The notes under the pieces were generated by a model. The model was not told the DNA's origin. It was given only the letters and a program-made list of their open reading frames with translations, and made no database searches. Shown in pieces: positions 13,701-25,891 of a stretch of DNA of 64,000 nt (positions within the stretch are counted from its first letter, which is position 1; each line of letters starts with the position of its first letter). The DNA is from Rhea pennata. Lineage: Eukaryota; Chordata; Aves; Rheiformes; Rheidae. A program made the translations under genes and the position numbers. The stretch is taken from contig NC_084667.1 of the NCBI RefSeq assembly GCF_028389875.1, positions 59,002,570 through 59,066,569 on the forward strand, given 5' to 3'.

Positions 13701-16700
13701 CCTAGCTGGAGCCCTAGGTACCTAGATTTCTACCTGTCTGGTTTGCACCTGGCCCATCTGGGGAATCCAGTCTTTGCCTAGGGCATGAGTTAACACGTGG
13801 TTTAAACAGTGGGGATGCGAGTTGTTTTATCTAACCTCAGGGTGGCTACTGTGAAGTCTACATCTCTGCTGATCATCTAGACTCCTTTCACAGTCAGTAA
13901 AGAGGCATAGGCAGTGCCCTTCCTCTCAGACCTATGCGTACATCTAAAACAGGCAAGCCCTGCACGAGGATCTTGCTTGCCCAGCTGCCTTGGGACAGCA
14001 CTGCTAGCCAGGGCTCCTGGCTGGGAGACACAGTTGGCTCTTGGCTTCACAGCCATGCAGGCAACATTGGATTTTGCTGCTAAGGGGATAAAAGCATGAG
14101 GACATCTGCCCCTGCCCAGAAACCTGGACCCTTTCAGGGAGCAGCTCCTGGTCATTGCAGTGCTCCCAGCGAGCTGAAGCCCCAGGGCAACTGCCTCTCT
14201 GGCACATGCTCTCAGTCACCCTGCTGCAGGCCACAGCCCAGGGAACACTAATGGACCTATAGACATTCACCAAACCAGAAGAGATCTGCAACAGTGAAAA
14301 TACAGCTCTTCCCACAGAGGGCAACACAGAGAGGAAACATGCCCTGCAAAATGCTGCTGTGAGATGTCATACCTGAAAACCACCCAGTTGTGACCAAACC
14401 TAATCATTATCAATGAAGCACTTTTCAAAGCAAAATCAAAAGATGCTGTAAGCCCATCATTTTGACCAATTAAGGAAAAGTTAATCGTATTGCTAGTCAA
14501 GGAGCTATGGGGCTGCAGTAGGATGGAGATTTTAGCATTAGTAATATTATTTACCAGTTTGTTTGCTCAGGTATTGCAGAGATTTAGAGACTGGCATGCT
14601 GGACAGGACTGCTGTGATCAAGCAAGCGTTGTCCTACGGAATGTAAATGAGGAGGACGCCCGGAATTAACTCCTGTTCGGATATGAACATATCCTTGAGA
14701 AGAAAGCACCAATCACTATTTGAACTGTTCCAGAATTAGTCAAAGGAAGTTATGCCAGTAGCTATTAACATTTTGTTGTTGAAAAAAATAAGCCTTCTTT
14801 CTAGTTTGGCTTTCTCTTGTTTTGTCTTCCAGGCACTGGATCTTATTTTATCATTATCAGTTTGACCAAAGACCCCTATATTATCACATTTCTGCTATTG
14901 GATAGACAATCAAACCTCCCTCCTGATAAGCTAACGAGACTGACCTCCTCAAGCTCATTGTCAGGCCTTTTAGTTCTTAGAGGATCCCCCTAGAAATATG
15001 TTTTCTTAATGCTAGTTCCTGATTTATAATTTAATTTTGAGACGCAGTAGCCTGGCTTTATTCTATTTCACATACATCATGATTTTAATAATTCAGTTTT
15101 CTTAATCAAAGTCAAATGCACCATGGAAAGTCTATTGCACTCAAACTATTTATTACTTTCTAAATTACTTATTAGTCCTTCAACTGGACTTGTAATTTCG
15201 TATTAATTAGCACTTGTTCTACCATTCTCTCTCTAATTCTTTATTAAACAAGTCTATATCAGCTACTCAACTATGTTTGGGATCAAACACCCAATTATCT
15301 CAGTGATTTGTTAATACTTTAAAAATAATTCTTCTAGCTCTCCAGAATTTCCCAAGTTTCTCAAGATATTTAAAGAATCTGACTCAATCACTAAGAACCT
15401 CAGCTAGTCCTCTTAAAACTGTTGATACAATATATTAGTTACTCCTGATCTAATGCATCTGGCTTTATCAGGTATTATTTAGTGTCTCCTAAATTACTGT
15501 TTGATGGAAAGGACTTACATGTACTGTTATATGACATGGCTTTTCCCCCATTAAGAAATAGTAATGTTTATTGAACACTTCCGGTTTTCTGGCACTATCC
15601 AAATTTCTATTGACTGTTTCCGTCTGGCAATGGACTGATACCATTCCTCAAATTCTTTGCTCATCTAATATACTTCTAACATTACCCTTGTTGTTTTTAA
15701 CTTTGCTGACCAAAAACTTCTCTGATTCCTTTGTTTTGCCTTACTGAATTTTTAATATAGTTCAAACCACTGATTTACATTAATTACTATCAGTTTCTAC
15801 TTTTTTCCATTTTTTATGTGTGAGGATTGGCCTTTGTTTTATTTTTAATAACTGCTTTCACTTCACCTAGCTTAACTTAATGTAAATTAGCACAACCTTC
15901 TCTGTGCTTTGTTGCTTTTTGATCACATACAAAAGTATTCTTACTCAGCTCTCACTTTTCATTCCTATTTTACTCTTCAAGGTAGGACTTTCTCTCACCT
16001 GAATCATCTCATACTTGTTTTCATCTTTATGAACACAGCTTGTTAAAATATCAAGACTACGTAATCCTGTCCGCTTGTCTGGACTTAAGCTTTTTACATG
16101 TAGTAACTATAGTAAGCATCCATATCTAAGCAATCATCCATTTTGGTTCAGTTCAACATCTCTTTATCTGCCAGAAGGCTGTTTAATACAGAAAAGGTTA
16201 CAAGTTATTTTGAATCAGCAAATTTCTGTGTATTATCTTTAGAAAGTTCCAGGCCATTTAACACTAGCAGCCGTTATGATAGTGGTGATGGTAGTGAAAC
16301 CTGGGTTTTATCTACCTGTCATGGACAAACAACACTTTGGGAGCTCGTGTCTTGCTCTGCAATGATTTGTAGACTGCAGTAGGTATCAGTTAGTGTAATC
16401 TCTTGCATTATATGTTAGACCATTTATCCATAAGTATTCAAAATTACTTTCTTCCAAGTGTTGCATTCTTATCAGACAAATCTTCCCAGCAGACTACATG
16501 ATTACAACTAGTTGGAATGAGGAATTCTAGCTCCTCCTGGTCCTTTCCTGTTTGTGAGTCAGACTCTTTGAATAAGTTTGTAAATAATGAAATTGAAATG
16601 ACACCCCTCTGACACGCCTGTCAAGCGCCTTTCTGGGTCCTCGGTTGATTTTGTCCTCATCCCACTGAATTCTGCTCTGAAGAAGCACTCATCACTTGTT

Positions 16701-19700
16701 CCTTCTTTTCACTCTTCCTTTGACTAATAATACAAGAGGAATCGAGAGCTCCAGATACTACCTGCTAGTAGATTCCACCAAACAACATCAAATGTCATCA
16801 TTCCCCTGTTTCTTCCCAAAACAGCAACCTCAGCCCTTTCTCTGCTCTGTCAAGAGGACTGGGGCTTTGCATGAAACTATGCCCTGTTCAGCGTGAAAGA
16901 GAAGGGAGGTATACAGCTATTTCTATTACCACATTGTCACCAACACTGGATTCAAACTCAGAGCTCTCTTCATAGAGCTCTGAAACTAAACTTATCCCAG
17001 CTTCTCTAAGCCACGAATCATAGTGCTCAACCAATCATTACACACTGCTACAAAGCAGAAATCAAAGAATTACAAACATACCCAGGCCCCAAGGTTAGAC
17101 ACTTCCGCAGACATACTGTGTGTCTGCAAATTTGTTTTTAATTGTCCTTTATAACTGATCTGCAGATCATGTCCTAGGTAGCCTGTCTCCCTGAGCTAGT
17201 ACCTGGTACCATCTAGGGGACTTTCCCCAAAAGAAACAAGAACAAATTGGAAAGGAACAACACAGCAGAGACAAAGGAGACTGGACCAAATCCAGCTCAA
17301 CTTCCAATCTACAAGTAACATTTCTTTCTGCAAGCAAAGACCATGCTGCCACAGAGCATTAGGCATGCAGTGTGGATGGAGCTACACAAGCTATGTCCTC
17401 TGCTCAGAGCAGGTAATCACAGGCTTTCCTGCAAACAAGGGTGACACAAATGAATGGGAAGATGTAGCAATCTGTCCCTGCCGTCTTACCGCCTCACCGC
17501 CTAGGAACTCAGCTCTGTATTTCAGAGCTGGTGAGACTGAATCACATGCAGGGGAGCCTAGGGGTGTTTAAAGCACACTGGATATACCCTGCAAACTGGC
17601 TGGCCTGGCTAACACAGGATGGCTCGATGGGTTAGCCATGCATTGTTATCATCTAATGCCTCTGTGCCACAGGATTCTCATATTGCTCCCAGGAAAACCA
17701 GTTGTTTTGAACTACCAAAATCATAAGGATGGCTTCTTTTACTCTAGATGATTCATCCTTTTAACCTGTCACATAAAACTGCCACATAGGTCATTTCTAC
17801 CTACCACCTGCAGCACATCACATGTGGTATGGAGCTACTGGTGTGTTGAATGGGTAAGCAGAACCAAGACTGGCTGGCTACTGCCTTCTGAACTGAGTAT
17901 TTCCTATGTCAGGGCAGTAAATTGTATCTCCTCCAGCAGCTGATTTTGACATAATTTGTCAGACCTTTCATATCTTCAAGATCTTTACTTGTCTGTAAAA
18001 TCTGTTAAAAAAATGCCAAAATACTGGGAGAAAATTTGCTGGAGAGCACAAATGTCATTTCTTCAGGCCATATGCCTACCTGCCTTACTCAGAGCAACTG
18101 TGCTATTCAGGGAATAACCTTATCGGAGACAAACATGAGTTGCACTGAATTTCTTTGTAACCTTATTCTTTTGGATTAAAATCATATAGAAAGAAAATGT
18201 ATTTTATTATTCCCATTGATCTATTCATTTTTTATCTTCTTGTTAAAAACAGGAAATTGGTAATGTCTTGAAAAAGAACTGAAGGCAACAGTTACTGTCT
18301 GCACTCATTAGTACCAAAACTGCTTTCCAGTATTTTCCCTCCTGAAATTACGCAGTTAGTTGTTGGTGCCAGATTCCCATTTATCTCAAGAGCCTTTTGT
18401 AACAACAACAAACAATAGCTTCTTATTAATTTATCAGGCTTTCTATAAAAGGAAGAACTCATGTTACAAAGGAAGGGCCACATAACTGTGCCTTACTATC
18501 TCAAAGTACATGGGACTTTCACAAGTCCCTTAGAAATTTCAGTAAACACAATACCTAGGCGAATTACAAGTGCCCTGAGGAAAATAGTCTAATCTTAGTA
18601 ACAGAAGAAACACTAATGAGTGCAGAACAATAGATACAGTCAGGTAGGCCAACCAAAAACAGAAGCAGAAGTGTAATGGGAGCCACGTTATCAGCTGTCC
18701 CATAACAAGAGAGCTGGTCCAGCTCTGCTCTGTCATCAACCATCATCATGTAGTATATCTATGAAGTCCTTGGAGCCACCCCAGATGCTGAAGTAAAGAG
18801 GAGAGGTAAGAAATGCAGCTCTTCTGCTAATCAGAAGGGGTGAGTCCCCTCCTCCTTTTAGCCCGAGTAAGTTATGTTCACCTCACCACCACACTTCCTC
18901 ACAGGCAACATGCATGGGTCATCCCAGTACAAAACTGGTTTGAAAGCAGATTCAGGGCTACATCAGACTGGCATACACAAGAGAGTCCTGATTTTCCTCA
19001 TTCTATAAACATCCTTTCTTTGGTTGCCACAAGAATGAAATTAAGACTTTGTGTCTTTTTCTGGGAGGGTAATGTTTTATTTAAGATGACTTGCTAGCAC
19101 CATGAATTTTGCATAACAGAAGCGTCATTCCACAACACCCTTAAACCTCTCCTTGTTAGTCAGCAGGACTCTGATCCTGCAGCTACACAACCTGGTACTT
19201 CCCACTGGGAACTTTGCTGTGGGTTTTGAGTCATGTTGCTCACAAGCGTTGTCCCTTCTCACCACTGACCACCGCTGAAACACACCCTCCTCTGAAGCAT
19301 CACATTAGAGACCTTCCCAGGAGACAGTTTTGCTGCAGTTCCTTCCTCTCCCAATGACTCCTGCAAATATGTCCCATGCTGAGTGTGAGACACACAGACA
19401 TGGGTAAAAGATGGGCAGGTCAAGTAGGGCATCCTATCTCCTGCAAGGCCTCTGGGGACTACAGACAAGGACAATGCTAAAGGCATGGACACATAACTAA
19501 GACCACACAGCTGATCAAATGTACCTTCCCACAATTTGGGGGCTGGTGCAGGGATCTGTCAATGTCTGTGGAGCTATGCCTGGTAATAAGTGTTTAGAAA
19601 GGCAAGCTTTTACAGTAAACCAACCATATTCAGCTCTCCACTAGACATGGAAGACTAGCTGGGGGATGAACTGGAAACTTCCTCACCATAACTGTGGCTA

Positions 19701-22700
19701 CAACACCGATCCATGGCATATGTAATGCTAGGCCCACATAGTCTCTGGGCCATCCCCAACTCAGACCCCAATGGGTTAAAACTGTCCCCGCTCAGCACAG
19801 AAACCTGCAGGCTTGTTACAAACCTTGCAAAGGTAAAAGACCCGAATATGTTCTTATCTCCTAACTGAGGTATAGTCTGTACTTGCCAGGATTTAGTTTT
19901 ATCTAGGTTATCCCATCCCATATTGCCCTGGATGGCTGAAAGCTGACAGCATCTTAGTGAACCAGCCAGCAACACTATGCTAAAACAGGAACATACTGTG
20001 TAGCCTGCAAAACTTCGCAAAGTGTTAGGCGGCTGGTGCACTGACACCAGTGCCTACGTGCTGACTAATGATATCTCACTACTTCTTTGTGCTCTCCTCT
20101 CTATCTCCTTCCGTCTGTTCTTCCTTGTCTTCCACTTGGCCTGGATGCTGTTCAGATCAGGACCTTCTTTTAGCATCTAGCACAACAGGAGCTGATCCAT
20201 GACCGGGCACCACAAATTTGGCCTGAGCAGTTCACGTAAGGAATCAGTGAATGGGATTCGACATTGTCGAGGAATGTGCATACGAATGGATGAAGCATGG
20301 TGTGCCTGGGTGAAAAACATGACTCACAAGTGCTACTAACATTATTCTTTTTCATGTCCATAAGCCAAAAGAAAAAATGGAGAAAATGGGGAAGGAGTAG
20401 AAAAAAGACAGGTAAATAGACAGCAAGCTGGCAGGAAAACATTTCTCAAATACAAATGTACTAAATAATCTGATCTGTATACAGATCAGATGCTGAGAAG
20501 AGCTGAGCATTTGCAACTCCTACTCACATTCTCATTTCTTTTATAGTTATTAACTTTGCATGCTTCTCTGTTTTGTTTTTGCTTCATTTTTCAGATACTT
20601 AGACCCAGGTTGGATCTTACCTTCATGTATCCAAGTGACTTACTAGCATATCATGTGCACACACAGCTACACCCACAGGTCAAGGCATCTCTTCTGCTGC
20701 CTTCTGTATTTAATGATAGTGCAACTACTGTGGTCACCAGGACAACAGTCACAGCCTGTCAAACTGATAAGAAGTTGGTCAGCTGGGTTCATGCTCTGAA
20801 AAAAGCGAGACTGAGGAAATAAAGGCACATACATGCATAAATACACAGCACTGGCCTGCAAACTGCATTTACTTTTCCCCTTAGGGAGTTGGAATGAGAA
20901 TGCACATGATAGCTACAAAGAAAGAGCAGGGACTTCAGAGGCTTCTTGGGTATAGGGCATGAAGGAAATGTTAAGTGAATTATTCATATTAATCCTAAAA
21001 GGGCATATTTAGTAGAGGATAAAATAAGGAAGTGCTAAAACCATGTTGCATGTCAGTGTATGGTGCATAGACCCATCATCCTCTCCATAGCTTTACCTGG
21101 CTCTGTCACAAATACAGGTATATCTGTGCAAATTTGTCAGCACTTTTAATGCTCCACTATTAATGTTAATGGAGAATGAGAAAGATTTAAGACACGGGAC
21201 TGGAGCTAAAATACAGGGGTTATCTCAGCCTTCCCATGGGAAGAGAGAAGTTTTGTACTTAGTTGCAAACTTTCAGAAGTGACCAGAGCTACTGTCATGC
21301 CAATGGTTTCAGCGGTTGTCCCTGCTAGGCACCAAGGTAAGGAGTAATTAAAGGAAAAGAGCATTACACTCTAAGTATTCTCTATTGCTAGAACTGCCTC
21401 TGGCTGACAGCTGCCAGGACTGCTAAAGAACTGTACTAATGCATGCCAACAGCCAGGCTGCCTCTTGGCTGGGCCCTGGATTCACAGCAAGGGCAGGAAG
21501 CTGCCCCAAAAGAGCCCCACCAGACTGCTGAACTGAATTGAGAATCAGAGCCTCTCACTCTAGAAAATTACTTCCCCAAGCAGACACTTGGTAGATATGG
21601 AGGTCAAGCTATAAATCCAATCTTTTGAATGCTGCCAAAGTTCAGGGAAATGCAGAACTGGTATCTCTAATGTTCAGTCTTTGAGCTTCAAGGCCCACAG
21701 TCCAATCATTTTTGCCAGTGTGGAAATAGATATAAAAGATAGTCTGTAAAGAAAGCCAGTTGTAACTGGAAGTCAAGTTCATTTTCATCAGGTCATCTAT
21801 AGCCCATGGGTGTGTTTTTTTTAATAGATGGAATTTATCAGCGTGGCAAAGACTTGTCAGAACAAGAAAGGATTGTGCACATCCAGTTCAAGAACTCTGA
21901 TGAGACCATTCCTTGTAAAACAGTTAAGAAACACTGTCCTGTGTCCTTGAGGCATATGCATGGATACAGAAGGGCTTTTGCCAGAGCAGGGTTTGCATCA
22001 GCTGTGTTCAAAACAAGGTCTGGAAATGCAGATCACATTGGTCAAGCGGTAATCTAAATGGTACGAGGGAGCAATGCAGTGTCGTTCTATGTGATGTGGG
22101 ATCAGGCAACCACACCAGTCAGAGCTAAAGGGATAGGTAATGGTTAAAGGTCCCCTCCCCCCCTCTACTCCCCACTCCTTCCTAGACATAGAGGAAGAAC
22201 TTTAAGCTCTTTATTCTGTCTCCTAGCTGCGATTAGGCAGTGAATTCTCTTTTCAGAGAAGTGCCACAGCACTCAGCACTCACTTTTTATCCCCTAGCCT
22301 GCACATTACAGAGAGGGCAACTGCAAAACCAGCTGTACAAATATTTCTGCTCAGCTCAGGCGGAGATGTACACAATACTCCAACACATTCAAGACCTCTC
22401 TGAGCACAATAAAGCAACACCAAGAAACAGAAGAATGTCACCAAGGCCATAGAGGTGGGCTTCTTGCATTTGTTCTGCATCTCAGTCAAAATAGGCAGGG
22501 GTACTGCACAGAGAGGGTTTTCTCAGTACACAGTTTGGCACAGTTTGCCTGGTCACATAAGGCAGCTGTGTTTTGCTTGTAGCTGCATCCTTTCTCTGTT
22601 GAGACATGGATACTTCAGTGTATTCTCACCTTTGCCCTCAGCTACAAGCTGTTTCTGCTTAGCTAATGCTTTTCTTGGCAGGCTGAGCTAGACAAGACAG

Positions 22701-23839
22701 AGTTCAGTTTGCACCCCAACCAGCTGCAACACAAATGACTGGGCTGGGGAAATGCTGCAGAGATATGGCTGAAATGAACCGAAGTCACTTACATGTAGCC
22801 GCAAATTGCTCTGTTGGTATTTGGCTGCCCATGACCGGGCGTCCAAGCACAGCCAAAGGTCAAATCAAAATAAATAAAACAGGAGTTTCTTCCAGGGACA
22901 TGTTATGGAGAGAGTCTCAAAGCAGGATTTAAGAACAGAATCCTGCCTGTCCTTATATGCCTTATATGCATGGACTGTGGACAATGAAAACACTGCCAGA
23001 ACCTCTAAAAATCTTTAAATATAGTTAATGTAAGAGGGAAATGGGTAAGATCTATCTAAGACATAGGACAAGAATTAAGACATGTGAGGGTTTTCACAGC
23101 TCTAGCACATGTCTGCCTTGCAACTAGTGCATGCTAAGTTTCCAAAAGTGGTCAGAGCTAATGGCTGAAGCTTTAGCTTGTACTGAGTAATAGCTTAAGA
23201 ATTTGGCTTCATTTTATCTCATACTTTTACTTTATCATTGAGAAGCAGCCATCATTCAGTGGTCCATGAGAGAGACTGCTATGGGTTACCCATGACTAAC
23301 AACTCTCCTTTGTTCCACTTCATCATGGTAAGCAGATTTTTTGGATGAATATGTTGCGCAGTCTCTTGTGCAACCGTCCTGTCCAGCACCCATGCACGCA
23401 GGGAGACTAACCTCCCCAGTAATGAGCATGCTTTCCACAGATCTTTCATCAGGAATGCGTAGGTTGGAATCACTATGGTAAACACAACACTGTTTGCAGA
23501 GCAGAAGCACAGTGAGTAAACAGGCAAAAATCAGGCAAATTTGCCATAATCTGAAGTAAACTGCAGAGCTACCTCTTAAGACTTTTTCTAAGGGAAAGAG
23601 AAAATGTCACTGAGCAGTTTAGCCTATAGTAAAGGATATGGGGTTTTGTGCTGACTGTCAAACAATTTAGCTAGCAGATTTTGACTTGGCAGTTCACTGC
23701 TAATTCGCCCATTTCCCTGCTGCTCCAGGAACTGAGTAAACTGTGAGCTATCTGTCCACACACATCATAGCATATGCCTCCCCATGCACCAGAATTAGCA
23801 CCCTGTTGGACAAGCCGCATAAGCCAAGTCTTTCACCCC
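7800..23839. other. Intergenic DNA, no supported gene
   Basis: About 16 kb of mostly AT-rich sequence lies between the TNFAIP2-like gene and EIF5. I see no exon chain, RNA gene or intact mobile element. Two inverted repeats stand out. One is at 13652-13681, with 11-bp perfect arms and an 8-nt loop. The other is a perfect 24-bp palindrome at 20468-20491. The 14.7-16.1 kb part is strongly T-rich on the plus strand and may hold decayed repeat sequence that I cannot classify. A TATATAAA-like element at about 10103 has no gene attached. Confidence 0.4.
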
Positions 23840-24613
23840 TGTCGCAGATAAGTGATGCACTTCACTCATAAGAGAGAAGCAGCAATGTATGTTTATTTAT
23901 ATAAGACATTGATTTAACAAAGTTCAATGCTAAATAAGCATTTTAACAAGATTCAATGGCAAGTTACACTTGGTTATTTACTGCATAGAGGACAGGGTCA
24001 GACTAAATTGTCAAGGAGACAGTCCCATTGAGTCACAAGGTTCAGGGTGGACCCCCTTGCTTTCCGAACTCCTCCTCAGAGGAGTATGGGTGCAATTGGA
24101 TCCAAACTTAGCCCCAGACTGGTCAACAGTTTATGTCTAAAGGATTATGTGCACAATCAATCTGAGACACAACTTAGCAAAGTTTACAAAGTTTCAGCAT
24201 GCCATCAGTCACTTACCGAGGACCTGTCGCAGATAAGGAACCTCTCAACCTCGAGGAGTGACCTTGAGAGGCTTCTCAGCTCAAGGGGAGACTCACTGCT
24301 GTGCAGTCAGCTGCCATGTGGGAAAGCTCAGTGGGCTCTAGGCTGCAGCACTCTTCATGGGCACGGGGTCTGGCTCATGGGCATACAATATTTGGTATGG
24401 AGATGTACCTTTTTTTTTTGCTGATCTCATGCCGTATTTGGGAAAATGTATCTTTTTCTGCTGATTTCATGCTTGTTTCTGGCCTTGCCAGTTGCAACCA
24501 GTATCTCCTAGTTCCTCCTGTTCAGCCCTGGGTGCTGTCAGTTATTAGTGGCCAGCTGTAGCCTGAGATAAGGTGCAAGGTCGGGGGAGGAAGGGTTCTT
24601 GTGCTCTACCACA
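23840..24613 (-). mobile_element. Probable solo LTR of an avian ERVL-type endogenous retrovirus
   Basis: Read on the minus strand the element begins TGTGGTAGAGC and ends CTGCGACA, so it has TG...CA termini over about 774 bp. Just inside the 3' end is TATATAAATAAA, which includes an AATAAA poly(A) signal at 23897-23892, about 50 bp from the end. The five bases flanking each side are ACCCC (left) and ACACC (right), a near-matching target duplication with one mismatch. No gag, pol or env sequence lies beside it, so it would be a solo LTR. The 15-mer at its plus-strand left end (23838-23852) recurs inside at 24223-24237, so the boundaries or a nested copy remain uncertain. Confidence 0.58.
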
Positions 24614-25235
24614 ACACCTCATGCTCACCTCAGTGTTTTTCAGGGTGCAGGAACTTGGGACTCTGTAGAGAAAGTGATGAGACTCCCTTATACCTGAAAG
24701 GCAGAACATTTAAAGCTTCATCTATATGAACCAGCTTCACTGCAGGCCTCTGTGGGAATAGTAGTGGCACTGAGATTCAAAAGGAGCTGTCCATAAAACA
24801 AAAAGTTTTATCAAATGTGCATTACTAAACATTCTCCGGAGTACACAGACTGTCACAGAGATTTACTCCTGCAGCAGACAGATAAAACTACCAAAACTCC
24901 TTGTTACAGCACTCCTTGTCTCAATGCACCAGGAAAAAAAGGCAAGGCAGGGAAATAGGGGCCTTCTTTAGCCACAGCAAGTGCTACCAATCAAAAGAAC
25001 TAGTTAGCTACAAACTAAAAAATAAATATTTATAAACAAAGGCAACTCCAAAAAGTTTTATATCTACATGGTATAATCAGCAATAAGTGCACGAAGTGAC
25101 TATCAGGCAGGACTTCGTAGAAGTGGAATATCTGAGTTAAACACATATCAATCGATGTATCTCCACGGCCTTGAATGAGCTCACAAGCAATTACATGTAA
25201 CCTTAGAGATCCCAGCCACATCCACACACTCTCCA

Positions 25236-25891
25236 TTACAGAATCACAGAATCACAGGCTAGTTGAGGTTGGCCAAGATCATCTGGTCCAGCCTCCTGCT
25301 AAAGCAGGGTCACCTAGAGCCCAGGACTGTGTCCAGCTGGGTTTTGAATATCTCCACAAGGATACAGACTCTGCAACTTCTCTGGGCAACCTGTTTCAGT
25401 GATCAGCCACCCTCACAGTGAAATGTTTTCTTCAGATGGAGTTCAGATGGAATTTCTTGCGTTTCAGTTTGTGCTCATTACCTCTCATTCTGTCACTGGT
25501 CACTGCTGAGGATAGTCTGGCTCCATCTTCTTTGCATCTTCCCATCAGATATTTATGCACATTGATTAGATCCCTCCTGAGCCTTCTTGTTGCAGCTCCC
25601 TCAGCCTCTCCTCATATGAGAGATGCTGTAGTCCTCTTCATGGTCCTTTGCTGGACCCATCCCGCTGGGGAGCACAGAACTGGAACTGGCACTCTCTCAA
25701 ACTTCTGCCAACACTCACCCTAATGCAGCCCAGGATACCATTCGTCTTCTTTGCTGCAAGTGCACATTGCTGGCTCATGTTCAACTTGGTGTCCACCAGG
25801 GCCCCAGGTCTTTCTCTGTAAAGATGCTCTCCAGCCGATTGGTCACCAGCCTGTATTGGTACATGGAGTTATTCCTGCCCAGGTGCATGGT
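25236..25891 (-). mobile_element. CR1 LINE 3' fragment, antisense
   Basis: The left end carries repeated GAATCACA units, the reverse complement of the ATTCTGTG-type repeats that end avian CR1 elements. Next to it is the conserved CR1 tail (minus strand: GCTGGACCAGATGATCTTGG). The homology to the end of the CR1 pol gene and its 3' UTR continues to about 25891, where the plus strand reads TTATTCCTGCCCAGGTGCAT. The copy is 5'-truncated, as most avian CR1 copies are, and carries no usable frame. Confidence 0.92.

Noticed and set aside
24047..24424. 125-codon plus-strand frame
   Set aside because: It lies inside the probable LTR, opposite to the element's orientation, with no retroviral protein similarity.
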